Made by a program: the position numbers and the translations under genes
Assembly (NCBI GenBank): GCA_003427395.1
Contig: BFEA01000119.1
Location: forward strand, 1,743,400 to 1,776,195
From: Chara braunii
Taxonomy: Eukaryota > Streptophyta > Charophyceae > Charales > Characeae
DNA length: 32,796 bases
Reading direction: 5' to 3'
The notes under the pieces: model-generated
The model's input: the letters and a program-made list of their open reading frames with translations, nothing else
Told to the model about the DNA's origin: nothing
Database searches by the model: none
Shown: one piece after another, positions 29,575-32,796 of the stretch
How the letters are laid out: each line of letters opens with the position of its first letter
How positions within the stretch are numbered: the first letter of the stretch is position 1

Positions 29575-30247
29575 CTCAACTCGTCAGCCAGCTTCCGGGA
29601 TTCAGTGGCTAGAAGGTGTGCGTATGATGCGAGTCGAAAAGTCCCGACGGGATGACTGCAGACTGGCTGGCTGTGCGCCTGATCGCCACGACGGACTGCG
29701 GATGCACCTCCTTGTTTTTATCCTATTCTTTGGTGTGAGTGCAGCTTCGCAGCAGTTAAGTCGAAAACTATTTTCATCTCCAGACTTCTATGTGATTATC
29801 CTCTGTGGAATTCATTTCACTCACTTCTCTTCTGATGTGAACAACTATGCATGTTTGAGAATGGTTGCTTGATAGGCCGGCGCTTTGATTAGACTCGGGA
29901 TAACGAGGCAAGGGTGTCGAGCACACGGAGCACTTAATAACGTATGGCTGCCATTTTCGCACCTTTCGCGGCGAGTAACTGTGAATGCTTTGTCATTGAG
30001 AGATTGGTCTTTGATTAGGCTGAAGAGTTGTTGCAATCGGATGCGTAAGAATGATTGAATTGTTGGCAAGGACAATGTTGTTGGGATTTTGTTCGAGAAT
30101 GCAAGAGTGTTTAGATCTGTCGATAATGTGATTCAAAATGCCTTGCGCGCAACCTGACCGGTGATCTGTCTTCTCGGAGAGAGGAAGGGCGCATTGTACG
30201 ACCTGCATACGTGGATCACCAGCTGGTCCCATTTGATGTAAGTACGG
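29575..30247 (+). other. unexplained segment downstream of promoter-like motifs
   Basis: A frame starting ATG at 29618 encodes 84 residues with a hydrophobic segment (HLLVFILFFGVSAASQQLS) that could pass for a signal peptide, then ends. GTAAGT at 30238-30243 is a perfect splice-donor core just before the duplicated module begins at 30248. It may be a leader exon truncated by the module, or coincidence. Confidence 0.15.
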
Positions 30248-31403
30248 TGTAGGGCCAAACCCCGGTAGACTTTCGAGCCTTAGTCGACCCCACTGCGGGT
30301 CTCAGTTGGCTCGGCCCGCCCAAACTCATGCTCTGGGCGCGGGCCATTCGTCCCAAGGTCACCCCCACCTAGTGCTTTGAGATGGATGGGGGTGGGCCAT
30401 CGCGCAACAGAGCTTTAACATTGGGGATGTAGCTCAGTCCTCACGCCGGGTGGTAGTCTCGGCGGTCGCTCCGCAATGAAGATTTTTTTTTATTCTTTAT
30501 AGTGTTCTCAAGCAATTGCTCATTCCAATACGCAGGCAGTCCAGGGGATATTTGAGCCTTTCTCTTCTCTTGTGCGTAGGCTAAGCGTCATCCTTAGGCC
30601 ACGCACCATTTCCCTAGGCATTTTGGCTATATGGCGTCATCGGGGTGCGGCGGGGCCATCCTTCCCCTCGCCTCTACGCATCCATCGAATCTCACAATTT
30701 GCTTCCCACCTTATTGAAATAGGCCCCTTAGTCTTTTCGGGGTCCTCATATGCATGCACAAACAACATCACATTTTCCTTGGTACGATTGCACTCCCAAT
30801 CACACTTCCAAGTCTCAAGTGCAAAATGAATTGGCTCTATGTTAAGGGTCCCATAACCCCTTTGTCCCTCTTCCCTTTCCCTCTTGGTGCCCAGTTCCTC
30901 TCGCCCTTATCTCGCTCAAGGCATTTCTAGCCATTACTCACCTGCACAATCCTACACAAGCAAGAAGATTCATACAATGTCCCCTGTTGGGGGTCAACAC
31001 ATAGCCCTTCCCACATGCCTATTCTTTCCATGCTCTTTGGTTGTGCTTTGTTCCATCTTTGTTGTTCAATCAGCCCATCCTCTTCTCATAGTCATGCAGT
31101 CAGGGAAATGGTTGAGTCAAACTGACCTGACTTTCAACTTATGCTTTCTTCGGAATTCCGCCTCTCCCACTTTCTTTTTTGGACGTCCTCTCTCCTGCCT
31201 TCTTGGTGGCACAAGGGACCGGCTAACCCCCCCTTGTCCTCTTTCTCCACCAAGTGAGGTCTGATTTCGTTCTCCACTCATGCCCTGGCAATGTTTTCCA
31301 AGTGAGGGGGGGAGAAGGGTTAGTCATATGCTAAGTGCGGGGAGAGGAGAGAGGGGGCCAGATAATGATGCGAGGGAGAGAGAGGGGAAGAGAGAGACAA
31401 AAG
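30248..31403. repeat. 1.15-kb duplicated module, copy 2
   Basis: Matches 5533-6697 from TGTAGGGCCAAACCCCG to the GA-rich end. It keeps the tRNA-Ala-like GGGGATGTAGCTCAG and eight-or-more T run (about 30425-30490). The GA tract is only about 25 bases before satellite A begins, and the satellite is entered at a different phase from copy 1. Frames conserved between the copies (for example 30572-30829) have amino acid changes as often as silent ones, so I do not call them genes. Confidence 0.8.
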
Positions 31404-32796
31404 TGTAGAAGTGAACTAGTGGAACACATGCATATGAAGGAAAGATTGACTAAGTAAGAACCGGATCATAAACACATGTTTGAACTCGACAAAAGGAAGA
31501 AGTAAATTAGTGGAACACATGCATGTGAAGGAGAGGTTGGCCAGGTAAGAACCCGAACATCAACACATGCTTGAACTTTAACAAAAGGAAGAAGTGAACT
31601 AGTGGAACACATGCACATGACAGAAAGATAGACTAAGTAAGAACCGGAACATCAACACATCATTGAACTCGACAAACAGAAGAAGTGAACTAATGGAACA
31701 CATGTACATGAAGGAAAGATTAACTAAGTTAGAACCGGAACATCAACTCAAGCTTGAACTTGACAAAAGGAAGAAGTTAACTAGTGGAACACATGCATAT
31801 GAAAGAGAGATTGACTAAGTAAGAACCGGAACATCAACACATGCTTGATCTTGACAAAAAGGAAGAAATGAACTAGTGGAACACATGCATATGAAGGAAA
31901 GGTTGGTCAAGTAAGACCCGGAACATCAACACATGCTTGAACTTGAAAAAAGGAAGAAGTGAACTAGTGGAACACACGCACATGAAGGAAAGATTGACAG
32001 ACTAAGAACCGGAACATCAACACCTGCTTGAACTTGGCAAAACAAAGAAGTGAACTAGTGGAGCACACGCACATGAAGGAAAGATTGACTACGTAAGAAC
32101 CGGAGCATCAACACATGATTGAACTTGACAAACAGAAGAAGTGAACTAACGGAGCACATACACATGAAGTAAAGATTGACTAAGTAAGAACCGGAACATC
32201 AATACATGCTTGAACTTCACAAAAGGAAGAAATGAACTAATGGAACACATGCACATGAAGGAAAGATTGACTACGTAAGAACCGGAACATCAACACATGC
32301 TTGAACTTGACAAAAGGAAAAAGTGAACTTGTGGAACACATGCACATTCCGAAAAGATTGACTAAATAAAAAACAAGAACATCAACACATGCTTGAACTT
32401 GACAAAAGAAAGAAGTGAACTAGTGTTACATATGCACATGAAGGAAAGATTGACTAAGTAAGAACCGGGGCATCAACAAATGTTTAAACTTGACAAACGG
32501 AAGAAGTGAACTAACGGAGCACATGCACATGAAGGAAAGATTGACTAAGTAAGAACCGGAACATCAACACATGCTTGAACTTGGCAAACGGAAGAAGTGA
32601 ACTAACGGAGCACATGCACATGAAGGAAAGATTGACTAAGTAAGAACCGGAACATCAACACATGCTTGAACTTGACAAACGGAAGGAGTGAACTAACGGA
32701 GCACATGCACATGAAGGAAAGATTGACTAAGTAAGAACCGGAACATCAACACATGCTTGAACTTGACAAAAGGAAGAAGTGAACTAGTGTTACACA
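31404..32796. repeat. satellite A, second array, about 15 units, cut by window end
   Basis: Same 91-bp unit and the same variant tails (agtgttacac, aacggagcac, ttgtggaacac) as the first array. Three consecutive units near 32500-32750 are almost identical (caaacgg with aacggagcac), showing recent local homogenisation. The array continues past the window. Confidence 0.96.

Overview
The window looks like intergenic or heterochromatic DNA from a large, repeat-rich eukaryotic genome. The strongest lineage clue is the primer-binding site of the retrotransposon at 17.6-26.2 kb: it is an exact 18-nt complement of the 3' end of plant-type tRNA-Asp(GUC). That points to a plant or streptophyte alga. The Ty3/gypsy proteins, with an F-L-D-D reverse transcriptase box, remind me of charophyte (Chara-like) elements, but that is memory-based inference. 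No housekeeping gene, rRNA, complete tRNA, CRISPR array or bacterial operon is visible. One 75-N gap and two single Ns show the repeats were hard to assemble.

Layout. 1-371: extremely G-rich DNA with quadruplex potential. 0.86-4.8 kb, minus strand: a tandem array of at least five diverged copies of an unrecognised protein family; one copy (2209-2964) is intact and the rest carry stops and frameshifts. 5.05-5.54 kb: a weak plus-strand coding remnant. 5.53-6.70 kb: a 1.15-kb module that recurs at 30.25-31.40 kb with the same sharp left edge, both times leading into satellite DNA. 6.66-12.3 kb: a (GA)n tract, then three adjacent satellites with periods of 91, 92 and 91 bp, then a GAA tract. 12.3-15.7 kb: non-coding DNA with recurrent hairpins, an old 1.4-kb-spaced duplication, a 148-bp duplication, a CTTTT microsatellite and a 26-bp minisatellite. 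15.7-17.6 kb: nothing recognisable beyond a possible retroelement 3' end.

17.6-26.2 kb, minus strand: a decayed Ty3/gypsy retrotransposon. Reading from its 5' end (high coordinates) it has a PBS, a leader, an extra acidic-tailed ORF, two tandem paralogous ORFs of unknown function, Gag, a CCHC knuckle, protease, reverse transcriptase, RNase H, and integrase with a very basic tail. Frameshifts break it repeatedly. Most of its nonsense codons and two active-site changes fit C-to-T or G-to-A transitions, as expected for an old methylated element. I could not match a pair of LTRs.

26.7-27.9 kb: a 237-bp tandem repeat. 27.9-29.5 kb: CT-rich sequence with microsatellites. 29.4-30.24 kb: a CCAAT/TATA promoter-like stretch of uncertain meaning. 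30.25 kb to the end: second copy of the 1.15-kb module followed by the 91-bp satellite, which runs off the window.

The items most likely to be undescribed are the two tandem ORFs upstream of gag, the tandem unknown-domain array at 0.86-4.8 kb, and the trio of adjoining satellites with a common 91-92 bp period tied to a duplicated module.
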